Of a stretch of 64,000 bases of DNA, positions 1 through 11,267 are shown piece after piece. Both the position numbers and the translations under genes were made by a program. The notes under the pieces are model-generated. The model was not told the origin of the DNA. It saw nothing but the letters and a program-made list of their open reading frames with translations, and made no database searches. Origin of the DNA: Streptomyces finlayi (GTDB lineage Bacteria; Actinomycetota; Actinomycetes; Streptomycetales; Streptomycetaceae); contig NZ_CP045702.1 of the NCBI RefSeq assembly GCF_014216315.1, forward strand, positions 310,001-374,000, read 5' to 3'. Position 1 is the first letter of the stretch; each line of letters starts with the position of its first letter.

Positions 1-1081
1 AGAGCGGTGCCCAGTCCGTGCGGCCGGCGAGGAGTTGGGCCGTCTCGCGCAGCGGCCGCAGGGCCGGGTCCACCTCGAAGTGCCACGGGTGGACCGACTC
101 GCCGGTGAAGAGCACGGGGCCTCCGCCCTTGAGTGCTTCCGCCGCGTCGAACTGCGGGAACTCGGCCCGGACCCGTTCGGCCGCCCAGTCGGTCGGGCGC
201 TCCCCCTGACCGTAGATCGCCTCGTGGAGCAGCGCGTACAACGGATGACCGGCGAAGGAGGTGGCCGTGCGCACGGCCTCCAGGAAGCTGTCCGAGAGCT
301 CGGTGCCGTACGGCGTGCGGACGAAGGCGTTCTCCAGCAGGTAGTGCAGCTGGTGGCTGCCGTTCCCGCCCCCCAGCATGATGCCGAGGGACTGGAAGCC
401 CTCCACCGTCAGACGGTGACCGGCACTCTCCGTACGGTGCTCGCAAAGGTGTGCGGTGATCTCGCGGACGCGCTGGACGTCCTGCGGGTAGCGGTCGTAG
501 TGAGCGGCGACCTTCCGCTCGATCCGCGGATACGCGGCGCGGTACACGTCCTCCGCGTGGGCGTCGAGCGAGGGCAGTCCGCCGGTGATCAGGACCGCCG
601 CGAGCCCCTCCGGGGCCGAGGACAGATAGGTGACCGCGCAGAACCCGCCGAAGGACTGGCCGAGCACCGTCCAGGGAGCACCGCCGGTCAGCCGCGGGCG
701 GATCAGTTCGCAGTCGCGGACGATGGAGTCGGACCGGAAGTGGGCCAGATAGCCGGCCTGTTCGCGCGGCCCGCCGCGCAGCGGGAGTGTCTGACGGTTC
801 GCCGGGGCGGAGAGCCCCGTACCTCGCTGGTCGAGAAGCAGTACCCGGAACTCGCGTACGGCCCGGCCCAGCCAGGCCTCCGTTCCGACGAAGCGCCGGG
901 CGCCGAAACCGGGGCCGCCCTCCAGGTAGACCAGCCACGGCAGCGCGTCGTTCACCTTGCCGCTCGCCACGGCCTCCCGGCCGAAGATCTCGATCTGCTC
1001 CCCGCCCGGATCCGTGTGGTCGAGTGGGACGGTGAAGAAGCGGTCGGTGAAGACGACGCCGGGCTGCCGGTAACTGCTCAA
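1..1081 (-). CDS. Alpha/beta hydrolase, proline iminopeptidase-like (S33), C-terminus cut by window edge
   Basis: Reading the minus strand gives about 360 residues of an alpha/beta-hydrolase resembling proline iminopeptidases, which release N-terminal proline from peptides in the cytoplasm. Visible are the oxyanion-hole motif LEGGPG near residue 53 (HGGPG in most relatives), DQRGTG near residue 84, and the nucleophile elbow GQSFGGF with Ser143. Asp and His of the triad are expected further on; the 3' end lies outside the window. A TTG start at 1081 was chosen because CAGGAG sits seven bases upstream; no better ATG or GTG is in frame. The gene stands alone, divergent from the hemerythrin remnant and esterase to the right. 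Family assignment is firm; the exact substrate is not. Confidence 0.85.
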   Translation of the reverse strand, partial: MSSYRQPGVVFTDRFFTVPLDHTDPGGEQIEIFGREAVASGKVNDALPWLVYLEGGPGFGARRFVGTEAWLGRAVREFRVLLLDQRGTGLSAPANRQTLPLRGGPREQAGYLAHFRSDSIVRDCELIRPRLTGGAPWTVLGQSFGGFCAVTYLSSAPEGLAAVLITGGLPSLDAHAEDVYRAAYPRIERKVAAHYDRYPQDVQRVREITAHLCEHRTESAGHRLTVEGFQSLGIMLGGGNGSHQLHYLLENAFVRTPYGTELSDSFLEAVRTATSFAGHPLYALLHEAIYGQGERPTDWAAERVRAEFPQFDAAEALKGGGPVLFTGESVHPWHFEVDPALRPLRETAQLLAGRTDWAPL

Positions 1082-1186
1082 AGGGGGCTCCTGAAATCCG
1101 ATGATCCAAGGACACTCCAGCACAGGGCCGGTACCCGGACAGTCCCGACCCGTGTGCGCCGCGCCCGGGAGGCTCCTCACGTGCAC

Positions 1187-1417
1187 TCATGATCCGGTTC
1201 GAGCAGGCCACCTCGGCGTACTCACCCCGGCCAAGTCCACCGAGGCCCTGCGGCGCTCGGTGGCATCGGCGCCGCCGACCCCGAGCGGTTCCGCACCGAG
1301 CTGGCCCGGATGTCGCGGGAACTGACCGCCCACTTCGCCTACGAGGAGGAGCAGTTGCTTCCCGTTCTGGCCGACGTGCCGTGGCCGCCGCCCAAGGGGC
1401 CGGGCAGCACTCCCTGA
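1187..1417 (+). pseudogene. Hemerythrin-type HHE domain protein, 3' remnant with a frameshift
   Basis: From 1262 to the TGA at 1415-1417 the translation begins GIGAADPERFRTELARM and includes AHFAYEEEQLLPVL, the pattern of the last helix of hemerythrin/HHE cation-binding proteins, where His and Glu ligands bind a di-iron or other metal centre. Just upstream a different frame reads TPAKSTEALRRSV, which would join well if one base were restored near 1260. The first two thirds of the domain (about 100 residues) are missing. It is therefore a decayed fragment, not an active gene. The family call rests on one short stretch. Confidence 0.5.
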
Positions 1418-1475
1418 CGGCAACCGCCGACCGTAGGGTGTGATCGCCAAGCCCTGCGACAGAAGGCGGTCTCCC

Positions 1476-2450
1476 ATGTCCCAGTTCGATCTGCCCCTCG
1501 AGGAACTGCGACTGCACCGCAGCACGTCGGTGGAGCCGGAGGATTTCGACGCGTTCTGGTCGAAGACGCTCGGCGAGGCCCGCTCCCATGACCTGGACGC
1601 CCGGTTCGAGCTGCGTACCGGCACCGGGCTGAGCACGGTCGAGGTGTACGACGCGACCTTCGCGGGCTTCGGCGGGCACCCGGTCAAGGGCTGGCTCGTG
1701 CTCCCCGCGGGCACCACACGCCCGCTGCCCGTCATCGTGGAGTTCATCGGCTACGGCGGCGGGCGCGGGCTTCCACACTCGCATCTGCTGTGGGCGTCCG
1801 CGGGCTTCGCCCACTTCGTGATGGACACCCGAGCGCAGGGCAGCACCTGGGAGCCGGGCGACACCGCGGACCCCGTGGGCAGCGCGCCCTCCTTCCCCGG
1901 CTACATGACCCGGGGCATCGAGGCCCCGGAGACGTACTACTACCGGCGGGTGTTCACCGATGCCGTCCGGGCGGTGGAGGCGGCCCGTTCGCACCCTCTG
2001 ACCGATGCCACGCGCACCGCGGTCATCGGTGAGAGCCAGGGCGGTGGCATCGCCCTGGCCGCCGGCGGGCTGATACCGGATCTGGTGGCCGTCGCGCCGG
2101 ACGTTCCGTTCCTGTGCGACTTCCCGCGCGCCATGACCGTCACCGACCGCTCGCCGTACCGCGAGATCGGCAACTACCTCAAGACCCACCGGGGCCGGAC
2201 CGAACAGGTCCGGGCGACCCTGGCCTACTTCGACGTGGTCCACTTCGCGGCACGCGGGCGGGTTCCGGCACTGTTCTCGGCCGCTCTGGAGGACCAGACC
2301 TGCCCGCCGTCCACGGTCTTCGCGGCCTTCAACGCCTACGCCCACGAGGACAAGGAGATCGAGGTGTATCCCTTCAACGACCATGAGGGCGGCGGCCCCT
2401 TCCAGGAGGCGGCGAAGCTCGGCTGGCTGCCGGGGAAGCTTTCCGCCTGA
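1476..2450 (+). CDS. Acetyl xylan esterase / cephalosporin-C deacetylase family (CE7)
   Basis: A 324-residue esterase of carbohydrate esterase family 7, which removes acetyl groups from xylo-oligosaccharides and cephalosporin C. The catalytic triad is visible: Ser187 in GESQGGG, Asp in LEDQTCPP, and His in NDHEGGG near the C-terminus. The N-terminal signature DFDAFW and the RAQGS motif of the family are present. No signal peptide, so it acts in the cytoplasm on imported acetylated sugars or antibiotics. The ATG at 1476 (MSQFDLP) was chosen over an earlier in-frame start because it matches the usual CE7 N-terminus; the ribosome site is weak. Length is typical. A strong hairpin follows at 2578-2619. 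Confidence 0.9.
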   Translation: MSQFDLPLEELRLHRSTSVEPEDFDAFWSKTLGEARSHDLDARFELRTGTGLSTVEVYDATFAGFGGHPVKGWLVLPAGTTRPLPVIVEFIGYGGGRGLPHSHLLWASAGFAHFVMDTRAQGSTWEPGDTADPVGSAPSFPGYMTRGIEAPETYYYRRVFTDAVRAVEAARSHPLTDATRTAVIGESQGGGIALAAGGLIPDLVAVAPDVPFLCDFPRAMTVTDRSPYREIGNYLKTHRGRTEQVRATLAYFDVVHFAARGRVPALFSAALEDQTCPPSTVFAAFNAYAHEDKEIEVYPFNDHEGGGPFQEAAKLGWLPGKLSA

Positions 2451-2577
2451 TCACCTGGCGCCCGCTGGACAGCGCTTGACCCGGCTCCCCCTCGCGCCCA
2501 GCTTCCGGGGGCGGAGCGACGGAAGGGGCCCGCGCGGCCGGTCAGGTGATCGGGAAGCTCACGGCGTAACGGACACA

Positions 2578-2619
2578 CCTGTTCGCGGCGGCGGTCGTCG
2601 GACCGCTGCCGCGAACAGG
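2578..2619. terminator. Intrinsic-type hairpin after the CE7 esterase
   Basis: CCTGTTCGCGGCGGCGGTC pairs with GACCGCTGCCGCGAACAGG around a GTC loop, one mismatch in a stem of about 19 bp. It sits between the esterase (+) and the small minus-strand gene ending at 2678, so it could stop transcription from both sides. There is no U-tract, as is common in Streptomyces. Confidence 0.75.
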
Positions 2620-2677
2620 ACCGGCGGTCACGGCCGGGACGTGGTGGCCTTCACCGCCGACGGGCGCCGGTGCGGCC

Positions 2678-2863
2678 TCAGTCGCTCGGGTAGACATCGC
2701 CCGCGGCCATCGAGTTCAGCTGTTCGCTCTGGTCACGGAGCCGGGCGGCCTTGTCCTTGAGCCGTCGGCTCTCCTTGTCGTCCGACGCGTGCTCGGCGGC
2801 CTTCGACAGCTGTTCGGCCTTCTCACGCATCTGATGGACTCGGTTACCGATCTCGTCAGCCAT
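2678..2863 (-). CDS. Small helical protein, DUF6381-like
   Basis: A 61-residue acidic, highly charged protein starting MADEIGNRVHQMREKAEQL and ending MAAGDVYPSD. The heptad-like spacing of Leu, Met and Ala among Glu/Lys/Arg predicts two helices or a coiled coil. It resembles the small Streptomyces proteins grouped as DUF6381, whose role is unknown. The ATG at 2863 was chosen because GGGTGAAG lies just upstream; a longer frame upstream has unnatural composition. It is a stand-alone gene ending against a bidirectional hairpin. Cytoplasmic; no function can be assigned. Confidence 0.7.
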   Translation of the reverse strand: MADEIGNRVHQMREKAEQLSKAAEHASDDKESRRLKDKAARLRDQSEQLNSMAAGDVYPSD

Positions 2864-2980
2864 GATCTTCACCCATCCTCGGCACTCGGAAGAATCTCGT
2901 TCAGGCGTGCCCCGATCTTCTCTCACCGCGCGCTCCGCAGCCATCCGGCGAACGGCCGGAACGCCGCACGGACCGGTGGG

Positions 2981-3250
2981 TCAGCGGGTGTCTCCGCACC
3001 AGTCCCACTTCAACGGGTCAGCCTGTCTGCTCCTGTACTCTGCCCGCCCGCCAGGGCCGTATGCGCCGATCTCGGTGATCAGCGCCGCCCCCTCGCACAG
3101 CGCCGCGTCGGTCCACCCGGTCACGTCCAGGAGCAGTCCGTCGAGAGGACCGCCGACCAGCTCCCGGTAGTCGTGGCCCGGCTTGGGCCCGGGGTCCGGG
3201 TCGTCGTGGTCGGCGCCGTAGACCCGGCGCTGCCGCATGAGCTCGTCCAT
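2981..3250 (-). CDS. Hypothetical protein, 89 aa
   Basis: The frame from ATG 3250 (MDELMRQRRVYGADHDDPD) to 2981 encodes a soluble, acidic 89-residue protein with the segment GGPLDGLLLDVTGWTD and a C-terminus ending WDWCGDTR. No signal peptide, membrane segment or known catalytic motif is visible. A GGTGGAA sequence lies about ten bases upstream of the start. Similar short proteins with a phage/plasmid flavour exist in Streptomyces, but I do not recognise the family. It is divergent from the glyoxalase-fold gene at 3410, with 159 bp between the two starts that must hold both promoters. Confidence 0.6.
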   Translation of the reverse strand: MDELMRQRRVYGADHDDPDPGPKPGHDYRELVGGPLDGLLLDVTGWTDAALCEGAALITEIGAYGPGGRAEYRSRQADPLKWDWCGDTR

Positions 3251-3409
3251 GGGCACAGCATTCCACCGGCCACTGACAACGGCCTGTCCTCCGGAGCGGG
3301 CGCACCCGCCCAAGCGGTCAGGAATCGAGAAGCGGGGCTCCGGGGCCACGGCTAGCGTGACGGTCATGGACGGCACGACCGGGCCTGGCCCACGACCCCA
3401 GGAGCGACG

Positions 3410-3766
3410 ATGACCACCTCTGCAACCGAAGGAATCAAGACCGTGCTGCACCCCGTGTCGGACCTTGCGGCGGCCAAGGAGAAGTACACCGCCCTGCTCG
3501 GCGCACCCCCGCAGGCGGACGGGCCCTACTACGTCGGCTTCGACGCGGCCGGCCAGCACATCGGGCTGGTGCCGGCCGGTGGACCGCAGGGCATGACCTC
3601 GCCGGTGACCTACTGGCACGTACCGGACATCGAGGCGAAGCCGGCCGAGGTGACCGCCGCGGGTGCCACCGTGACCGAGCAGGCGCACGACGTCGGTGGG
3701 GGCCGTCTGGTGGCCACCTTCACCGACCCCGACGGCAACGTTCTGGGCGTGCTGCAGGACCGCTGA
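3410..3766 (+). CDS. VOC (glyoxalase/bleomycin-resistance fold) family protein
   Basis: A 118-residue single-module vicinal-oxygen-chelate protein. The fold is recognisable from the opening VLHPVSDLAAAKEKYTALLG, the central YVGFDAAGQHIGLVPAG, TYWHVPDI and the closing FTDPDGNVLGVLQ, where the last Asp/Glu position usually contributes to metal binding. The metal-ligand set is incomplete by eye, so it may bind a small molecule rather than act as a dioxygenase or glyoxalase. The ATG at 3410 follows CCAGGAGCGACG. The UvrA-like gene begins 109 bp downstream and may be co-transcribed. Cytoplasmic; substrate unknown. Confidence 0.85.
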   Translation: MTTSATEGIKTVLHPVSDLAAAKEKYTALLGAPPQADGPYYVGFDAAGQHIGLVPAGGPQGMTSPVTYWHVPDIEAKPAEVTAAGATVTEQAHDVGGGRLVATFTDPDGNVLGVLQDR

Positions 3767-3875
3767 AACCCCTGCGTGCCGGCGCACGCGCGATATAGGG
3801 TCCGGAACCTGTCGGACCGATCCGGGCGAGGCCCGCGGAACCGCGCGACGGCCACGCGTAACAGATGGAGACACG

Positions 3876-6287
<2,412 letters not shown>

Positions 6288-6301
6288 CGGTCCCCCGGCA
6301 T

Positions 6302-6341
6302 GGGCAGCCGCCGCCGCACTCCGGTGCGGCGGCGGTTGCCC
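6302..6341. terminator. Bidirectional hairpin between UvrA-like gene and response regulator
   Basis: GGGCAGCCGCCGCCGCAC pairs with GTGCGGCGGCGGTTGCCC around a TCCG loop, 17 of 18 positions matched. It lies between two convergent genes and so can terminate both. Confidence 0.85.
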
Positions 6342-6365
6342 GACTGCGGGCCCCGCCAAGGCCGT

Positions 6366-7157
6366 TCAGAACGGGCGCCGGGCTGCGGTCCGGCGCCGTG
6401 ACGAACCGCCCTCCCGGCGAGGCAGTCCCTCTCCGCCGTGCGTGTCGTCGCCGGGTGGGTCCCCCGCGCCCGCATGGGCAGTGACCAGCCCCGATTCGTA
6501 GGCCGCGATGACCGCCTGGGCGCGGTCGCGGACTGCCAGCTTGCCGAAGATGCTGGTGATGTAGTTCTTGACCGTGGAGAGGCTGAGGTCCAGGGCGCGG
6601 GAGATCTCGGTGTTGTCGAGGCCGGTGGCCATCAGATGCCACACCTCGACCTCACGGCGGGTGAGTTCGTCACCCAGGCCGGCAGGTGCCGGAGGCGTAC
6701 CGTGGGATGCCCGTACGTAGGTGGAGATCAGCCGGGTGAGCAGGCGCGGCGCGACGGCGGCCTCGCCGGTGTGGACGGTGCGGATCGCCGCGCTCAGGTC
6801 CTCGGGTGAGCTGTCCTTGGGCAGGAAACCATAGGCTCCGGCGCGTAGGGCGCCCACGACGTATTCGTCCATGTCGAAGGTACTGAGGGCCAGCACCCGG
6901 CAGTCGGGCACGGTGGCGGCGAGTTCCCGGGTCGCGGCGACCCCGTCGAGGACGGGCATCCGAATGTCCATCACCACGACGTCGGGGCGCAGTCGGCCGG
7001 CGAGGGTGACGGCCTGTGCGCCGTTCTCGGCCTCGCCCACCACCTCGAACGACGGGTCTGGCGAGAGGATCAGCGACAGGCCGCGGCGGACCAGCGGCTG
7101 GTCGTCCACGATCAGCACCCTGATGCCCGGGAGCGGCGTCGGTCCGGGCCCGGTCAT
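6366..7157 (-). CDS. NarL/FixJ-type response regulator
   Basis: A 263-residue response regulator. The receiver domain spans about residues 12-128, with the acidic pair Asp18/Asp19 (VLIVDDQP), phospho-acceptor Asp64 in VVMDIRMP, Ser/Thr in LALSTF and Lys in GFLPKD. A LuxR-type helix-turn-helix follows at about 160-225 (LTRREVEVWHLMATGLDN ... STVKNYITSIFGKL). The C-terminal tail of about 35 residues is Arg/Gly-rich and poorly conserved. Its ATG overlaps the stop of the kinase gene by four bases (ATGA), so the two are translationally coupled. It probably controls the divergent MMPL exporter or its own operon; the sequence gives no operator to prove this. Confidence 0.92.
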   Translation of the reverse strand: MTGPGPTPLPGIRVLIVDDQPLVRRGLSLILSPDPSFEVVGEAENGAQAVTLAGRLRPDVVVMDIRMPVLDGVAATRELAATVPDCRVLALSTFDMDEYVVGALRAGAYGFLPKDSSPEDLSAAIRTVHTGEAAVAPRLLTRLISTYVRASHGTPPAPAGLGDELTRREVEVWHLMATGLDNTEISRALDLSLSTVKNYITSIFGKLAVRDRAQAVIAAYESGLVTAHAGAGDPPGDDTHGGEGLPRREGGSSRRRTAARRPF

Positions 7158-8377
7158 CGGGCTGCCCCTTCCTGGACGGCTGCCTCGGCCGCCTCGTCCG
7201 TGGTCAGCGGCAGGTCGGCCACCACGGCGAAGCCGCCATCGGTCCGCGGGCCGACGGAGAGGGTGCCGCCGTGCAGGGTGACGCGCTCGCGCATCCCGAT
7301 GAGGCCGTAGCCGCCCGGGCCCGCCGCAGGCGCCCCCTCCCGCGGCGGTGCGCCTCCACCGTCGTCCCGCACCTCGATGGTGATCCGGTCCTGGTGGTAC
7401 GTCAGTTGTACGGAGGCGTGGGCGGCTCCCGCGTGCTTCCGGGTGTTGGTGAGGGCCTCCTGAGCGATTCTGAACACCGTGAGGCCGACGGTCGGGGGCA
7501 GCGGGCGCTGCGGCCCGCGGACGTTCCACTCGGTCGGCAGTCCGGCCAGTCGGGATTCGGCGACCAGACCGTCGAGGTCGTCGACGCCGGGCTGGGGCAG
7601 TGAGGGGACGGCCTCCGGTTCGTCACCGGCCCTCAGTACGTCCAGGAGTTGGCGCATCTCGCGCAGTGCGAGCCGCCCCGACGCCTCCAGGGTGACCAGG
7701 GCATCCCGGACCACCTCCGGCTCGGCGAGGTTGGCCCGGGCCCCACCGGCCATCAACTGCATGGTGGTGATGTGGTGGGCCACGATGTCGTGCAACTCCC
7801 TTGCGATGCGGCGGCGTTCTTCCGCCACCGCCCGGTCGGCCAGGAGCCTGCGGTTCGCGGCCAGCTCCCGCTGCCGACGGCTCACCGCCATGGCCGCGCC
7901 GACGACGATCAGCGTGTTGAGGAGTGCGGCGACGGGGTCCTGCCAGGACGGTATCCGGCCGCCGCTCTGGCTCAGCAGTGTCACCGTCACCGTCGCGAAG
8001 GCCGCGACCGCGGTCACCCGGCCGGAAGAGGTCCTGGCGACCGAGTACAGGGCGACCGCCAGGACGGCACCGAAGTGACTGGGCAACGGGACCAGCAGTG
8101 CGGCCGTCGCGTCGAGTGCCAGTACGGCGGCGAGTGCCGCCACCGGGTGGCTGCGCCGGGCGAGCAGCGGCAGGGCCGCCAGCCCGACGAGAAGGAATCC
8201 CGCGACCCTCACGTCGTGCCGGCCGTCGGGGTCGTTGAAGAACACGTAGCTGAGCAGGTTCATCGCACAGGCCCCGCCGGTCACGAGCGCGTCGTTGCGC
8301 GTCCACGGCGGCTCGGCGCTGTCGGTCCGCAGCGGCTCCCGGGCAGCGCCGGGCCCGGTGTTTCGGCTGCTGAGCAT
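7154..8377 (-). CDS. Sensor histidine kinase, HisKA_3 (DesK/NarX-like) family
   Basis: A 407-residue membrane kinase. Residues about 30-165 form five or six hydrophobic segments with almost no loop, so it probably senses a signal in the membrane. A short linker leads to the HisKA_3 dimerisation helix with phospho-acceptor His196 in ARELHDIVAHH, and the ATPase domain has FRIAQEALTNTRKHA (N-box) and GGYGLIGMRERV (G-box). First gene of a two-gene operon with the response regulator; kinases of this arrangement often respond to membrane-active compounds. The start at 8377 gives a 38-residue cytosolic leader; an internal start is possible. Confidence 0.92.
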   Translation of the reverse strand: MLSSRNTGPGAAREPLRTDSAEPPWTRNDALVTGGACAMNLLSYVFFNDPDGRHDVRVAGFLLVGLAALPLLARRSHPVAALAAVLALDATAALLVPLPSHFGAVLAVALYSVARTSSGRVTAVAAFATVTVTLLSQSGGRIPSWQDPVAALLNTLIVVGAAMAVSRRQRELAANRRLLADRAVAEERRRIARELHDIVAHHITTMQLMAGGARANLAEPEVVRDALVTLEASGRLALREMRQLLDVLRAGDEPEAVPSLPQPGVDDLDGLVAESRLAGLPTEWNVRGPQRPLPPTVGLTVFRIAQEALTNTRKHAGAAHASVQLTYHQDRITIEVRDDGGGAPPREGAPAAGPGGYGLIGMRERVTLHGGTLSVGPRTDGGFAVVADLPLTTDEAAEAAVQEGAAR

Positions 8378-8494
8378 GTCTGTCTCCCCCTGTGTCCGGC
8401 CTCCCCGCCCCCGGAACAGGGTTGCACAGCGACCTCCGCGACAGCACCGGCGGCAGCGGTTCTCGGCCCGTCTCCCGGGCCCGGACCGTACGGG

Positions 8495-8524
8495 GACCGG
8501 GACCGGGACCGGGACCGGGACCGG
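8495..8524. repeat. Five tandem GACCGG hexamers
   Basis: Five perfect copies of GACCGG lie in the region of about 300 bp between the divergent kinase and MMPL genes, the place where both promoters should be. The array is either slippage-prone low complexity or a cluster of regulator half-sites. Confidence 0.9.
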
Positions 8525-8675
8525 AGTCCTGGTCGCGGTCCTGGGCAGGCCCCAGGGCCCCGGTCCGGATCATCCGCTGCCACGACGCTGGGAGGCCCCT
8601 CCCGGTGATGGTCTGGAGACCGGCCGGGAACCCCCGGCAGACGTCCGCGCACAAGCCCGTCCGCCGGAGGACATC

Positions 8676-10886
8676 GTGATCCGCGCCCTGACCGGATACT
8701 CCACCAGACACCCCTGGAAGGTCATCGCCCTCTGGGCGGTGCTGGGGGTCGCGCTGAGCGCTCTGGCCCCCGTCCTGATCGCCCGCGTCACCCAGCACCA
8801 GACCGGGGACTTCCTGCCCCGTAGCTACGATTCGGCCGCCGCGCTGCACATCGCCCAGGAACAGTTCGGGGCGAACCCCGACGCCACCACGGTGACGGTG
8901 CTGGTCGCCCGGTCCGACGGAAAGGCGCTCGGCGCCGCCGACCGGAAGCGGATCGAGGCCGGGGCCGCGAAGCTGGCGCAACGCCGGGTGGTCATGCCCA
9001 GGGAGGACGACGTCCCTCGGTTCCTGGTCCCGGACCGCTCCCAGACACCCCAGGTGTCCCCGGCGATGATGGCGCCCGACCGCAGTTTCGAGCTGCTCTC
9101 CGTCCAGTTGACCGGGAACCCCTCGGACGAGGGGGTCCAGGGCGTCTACCGGACCTTCCGGGACGCTGCCCGGACGCAGTTCTCCGAGGCGGGTATGCGC
9201 ACCGGGTTCACCGGGAGCCTCGCCGACACCGTCGACACCACCGATGCCCACGAGACCGCGGCGACGGTCGGGAGCGCCCTGGTCATGGGGCTCATCGTCC
9301 TCCTCAACGTCCTGGTGTTCCGCAGTGCGCTGGCGGCGCTGCTGCCGCTGGTCGCGGTCGCTCTCATCGGAGGCGTCGCGGTGGGAGCCGTGGCCCTGGC
9401 CGCGACGCTCACCGGGCGCAAACTCGACGCGGGCACCCCCGGGCTGATCAGCGTCGTCCTGCTCGGTATCGGCATCGACTACCTGCTGTTCCTGCTGTTC
9501 CGCTTCCGCGAGCACCTGCGCAACCGGCCCGAGCAGCCCGCACGCGAGGCGGCCGAGCAGGTCTCCGGCCGCGTGGGCACCGCGATCACCTCGGCGGCGC
9601 TGACGATCGTGGCAGCGTTCGCCACTCTGGGCCTGGCGACCTTCGGGCAGTTCCGCTCGCTGGGCCCCGCGATCGCCGTCGCGGTCCTGGTGATGCTGCT
9701 CGGAAGCCTCACGCTGCTGCCGGCGCTGCTCGCGGCCGCCGGACGCAAGATGTTCTGGCCTTCCCGGGCCCTGCTGCACCAGCCGGGCGAAGGCCGTGCC
9801 GCCCGTCTGGGCGCTTCGGTCACACGGCGGCCGCTGAGGATGCTGATGGTCTCCATCGGCCTGCTCGCCGCGCTGTCCGCCGGACTGACCGGCATCCGCA
9901 TGGACTACGGCCGGGGCGACTCCGGTGATCCGACCCCCGCCGCGGCCACCGCGGCGGAGATCTCCCGTGCGCTGCCGGCCGGAGTGTCGGACCCGACGAG
10001 CGTCTACGTCACCGCCGAGGACGGCCGTACCCTCACCGTCGCCGGACTCGACGGCCTCTCCCGTGCGCTCACACGGGTCGTCGGCGTGGGCGAGGTAGCG
10101 GGAACCGTCCTGAACGAGGATCACCGTGCCGCCCGGATCGACGTCTATCCGACCGCCGACCCGCAGAGTCAGGAGGCCCGCGACCTGGCCTCCGGACCGA
10201 TCCGGGCCGCGGTCGCCCAGCACGCGCCTGCCGGGACGACGGGACACGTGGGAGGGACTGCGGCGATCTTCGCCGACGTCGCGACCGCCGTCGACCACGA
10301 CCTGCGGATCGTGTTCCCGGTCGCTGCCGCGCTGATCGCGCTGATCCTTCTCCTGCTCCTGCGCAGCGTGCTCGCACCGGTCGTCCTGATGCTCGCCGTC
10401 GGCCTCGGATTCTCCGCCACCCTCGGCGCCGCCACGCTGCTGTTCCAGCACGCCCTGGGCAGGCCGGGCGTCAGCTTCACCCTGCCACTGGTGCTGTTCC
10501 TGTTCGTCGTGGCACTGGGCACCGACTACAACATCCTGATCGCCGACCGGATACGGGAGGAGATGCGGCAGCCGGGGCCGGCCCGCGCGGCCGTGGCCCG
10601 CGCGGTACGGCACACGGCACCGGCCATCGCGACGGCCGGGCTGGTGCTGGCCGCCTCCTTCGCCACGCTCGCCACTACGCCGGGCAGCGAACAGGTCGCC
10701 TTCGCGACGGCACTCGGCATCATGCTCTCCGCGCTCGTCCTTTCGCTGGTGCTGGTCCCCGCCCTCGCCGCACTCCTGGGCCGGAGTCTGTGGTGGCCCG
10801 TCCGCCCGCGGCCCACCACGGGCGGACGGCCGCAGCACGATGTACCCGCGCCTGACCGGACTCCCGACCGGGTCACGACGTACTGA
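8676..10886 (+). CDS. MMPL-family RND-type exporter
   Basis: A 736-residue membrane transporter of the MMPL family, which moves lipids, siderophores or drugs across the inner membrane using the proton gradient. It shows the tandem layout of the family: one N-terminal helix (PWKVIALWAVLGVALSAL), a large extracytoplasmic loop, about five helices, a second helix-loop-helices repeat, and the paired motifs GIGIDYLLFLLFRFREHL and GTDYNILIADRIREEM near helix 4 and helix 10 that hold the proton-relay Asp-Tyr. The GTG at 8676 follows GGAGG with seven bases spacing; upstream reading frames are unnatural. It diverges from the two-component pair, a common arrangement for regulated drug or lipid export. 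Substrate unknown. Confidence 0.9.
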   Translation: MIRALTGYSTRHPWKVIALWAVLGVALSALAPVLIARVTQHQTGDFLPRSYDSAAALHIAQEQFGANPDATTVTVLVARSDGKALGAADRKRIEAGAAKLAQRRVVMPREDDVPRFLVPDRSQTPQVSPAMMAPDRSFELLSVQLTGNPSDEGVQGVYRTFRDAARTQFSEAGMRTGFTGSLADTVDTTDAHETAATVGSALVMGLIVLLNVLVFRSALAALLPLVAVALIGGVAVGAVALAATLTGRKLDAGTPGLISVVLLGIGIDYLLFLLFRFREHLRNRPEQPAREAAEQVSGRVGTAITSAALTIVAAFATLGLATFGQFRSLGPAIAVAVLVMLLGSLTLLPALLAAAGRKMFWPSRALLHQPGEGRAARLGASVTRRPLRMLMVSIGLLAALSAGLTGIRMDYGRGDSGDPTPAAATAAEISRALPAGVSDPTSVYVTAEDGRTLTVAGLDGLSRALTRVVGVGEVAGTVLNEDHRAARIDVYPTADPQSQEARDLASGPIRAAVAQHAPAGTTGHVGGTAAIFADVATAVDHDLRIVFPVAAALIALILLLLLRSVLAPVVLMLAVGLGFSATLGAATLLFQHALGRPGVSFTLPLVLFLFVVALGTDYNILIADRIREEMRQPGPARAAVARAVRHTAPAIATAGLVLAASFATLATTPGSEQVAFATALGIMLSALVLSLVLVPALAALLGRSLWWPVRPRPTTGGRPQHDVPAPDRTPDRVTTY

Positions 10887-11004
10887 GCGGCACCGGCGAC
10901 AGCTGACAACGGTGGCGGCACCTCACCGGACGAAGGCGGTCCGGCGGCTGTCGCCCGCCTATCCGGCGGCCCGGAGGGCGACCGGGGCGGTGGCTTTCCG
11001 TGCC

Positions 11005-11196
11005 TCAGGCCGCTCCGGCGGTCCGTCGGCGCGGCCTGGCGACGAGTTCGCCGCCACAGTTGGGGCAGGTGTCGTGCATCGCGTCGCCGCACGCGACGCA
11101 GAAGGTGCACTCGTACGAACAGATCCGGGCGGCAGCGTCCGGCGGCAGCTCCGCTGTGCCGCAGCGCTCGCAGAGCGTACGCATGTCCAGGGCCAT
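11005..11196 (-). CDS. DUF1272 zinc-ribbon protein
   Basis: A 63-residue protein beginning MALDMRTLCERCGTAELP, matching DUF1272, a family of very small proteins with cysteine pairs. Cysteines occur as CERC, a lone C in the CSYECTFC segment, CVAC and CPNC, enough for two zinc sites of a double zinc ribbon. An Arg-rich tail follows. Function is unknown; DNA, RNA or protein binding would be possible for such a fold. The ATG at 11196 is the family's usual start. The gene ends about 120 bp from the convergent MMPL gene and lies 70 bp from a long palindrome at its 5' side. Confidence 0.88.
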   Translation of the reverse strand: MALDMRTLCERCGTAELPPDAAARICSYECTFCVACGDAMHDTCPNCGGELVARPRRRTAGAA

Positions 11197-11267
11197 GGCT
11201 CTCCCGAAGGTCGTGCCACTCCGCGCGCGGGCGGAGGAGGCGTATGAAGGGCCCATGCTCCACGATC

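Noticed and set aside
35..1192. Plus-strand open frame of 385 codons at the left edge
   Set aside because: Antisense to the proline iminopeptidase-like gene, which has clear catalytic motifs.
8495..8524. Possible CRISPR-like repeat
   Set aside because: Six-base units with no spacers; a simple tandem repeat.
7623..10838. Very long minus-strand open frame (over 1,000 codons) opposite the MMPL gene
   Set aside because: Antisense shadow of a GC-rich gene; Gln/Arg/Gly-rich composition without motifs, and it also crosses the kinase gene.
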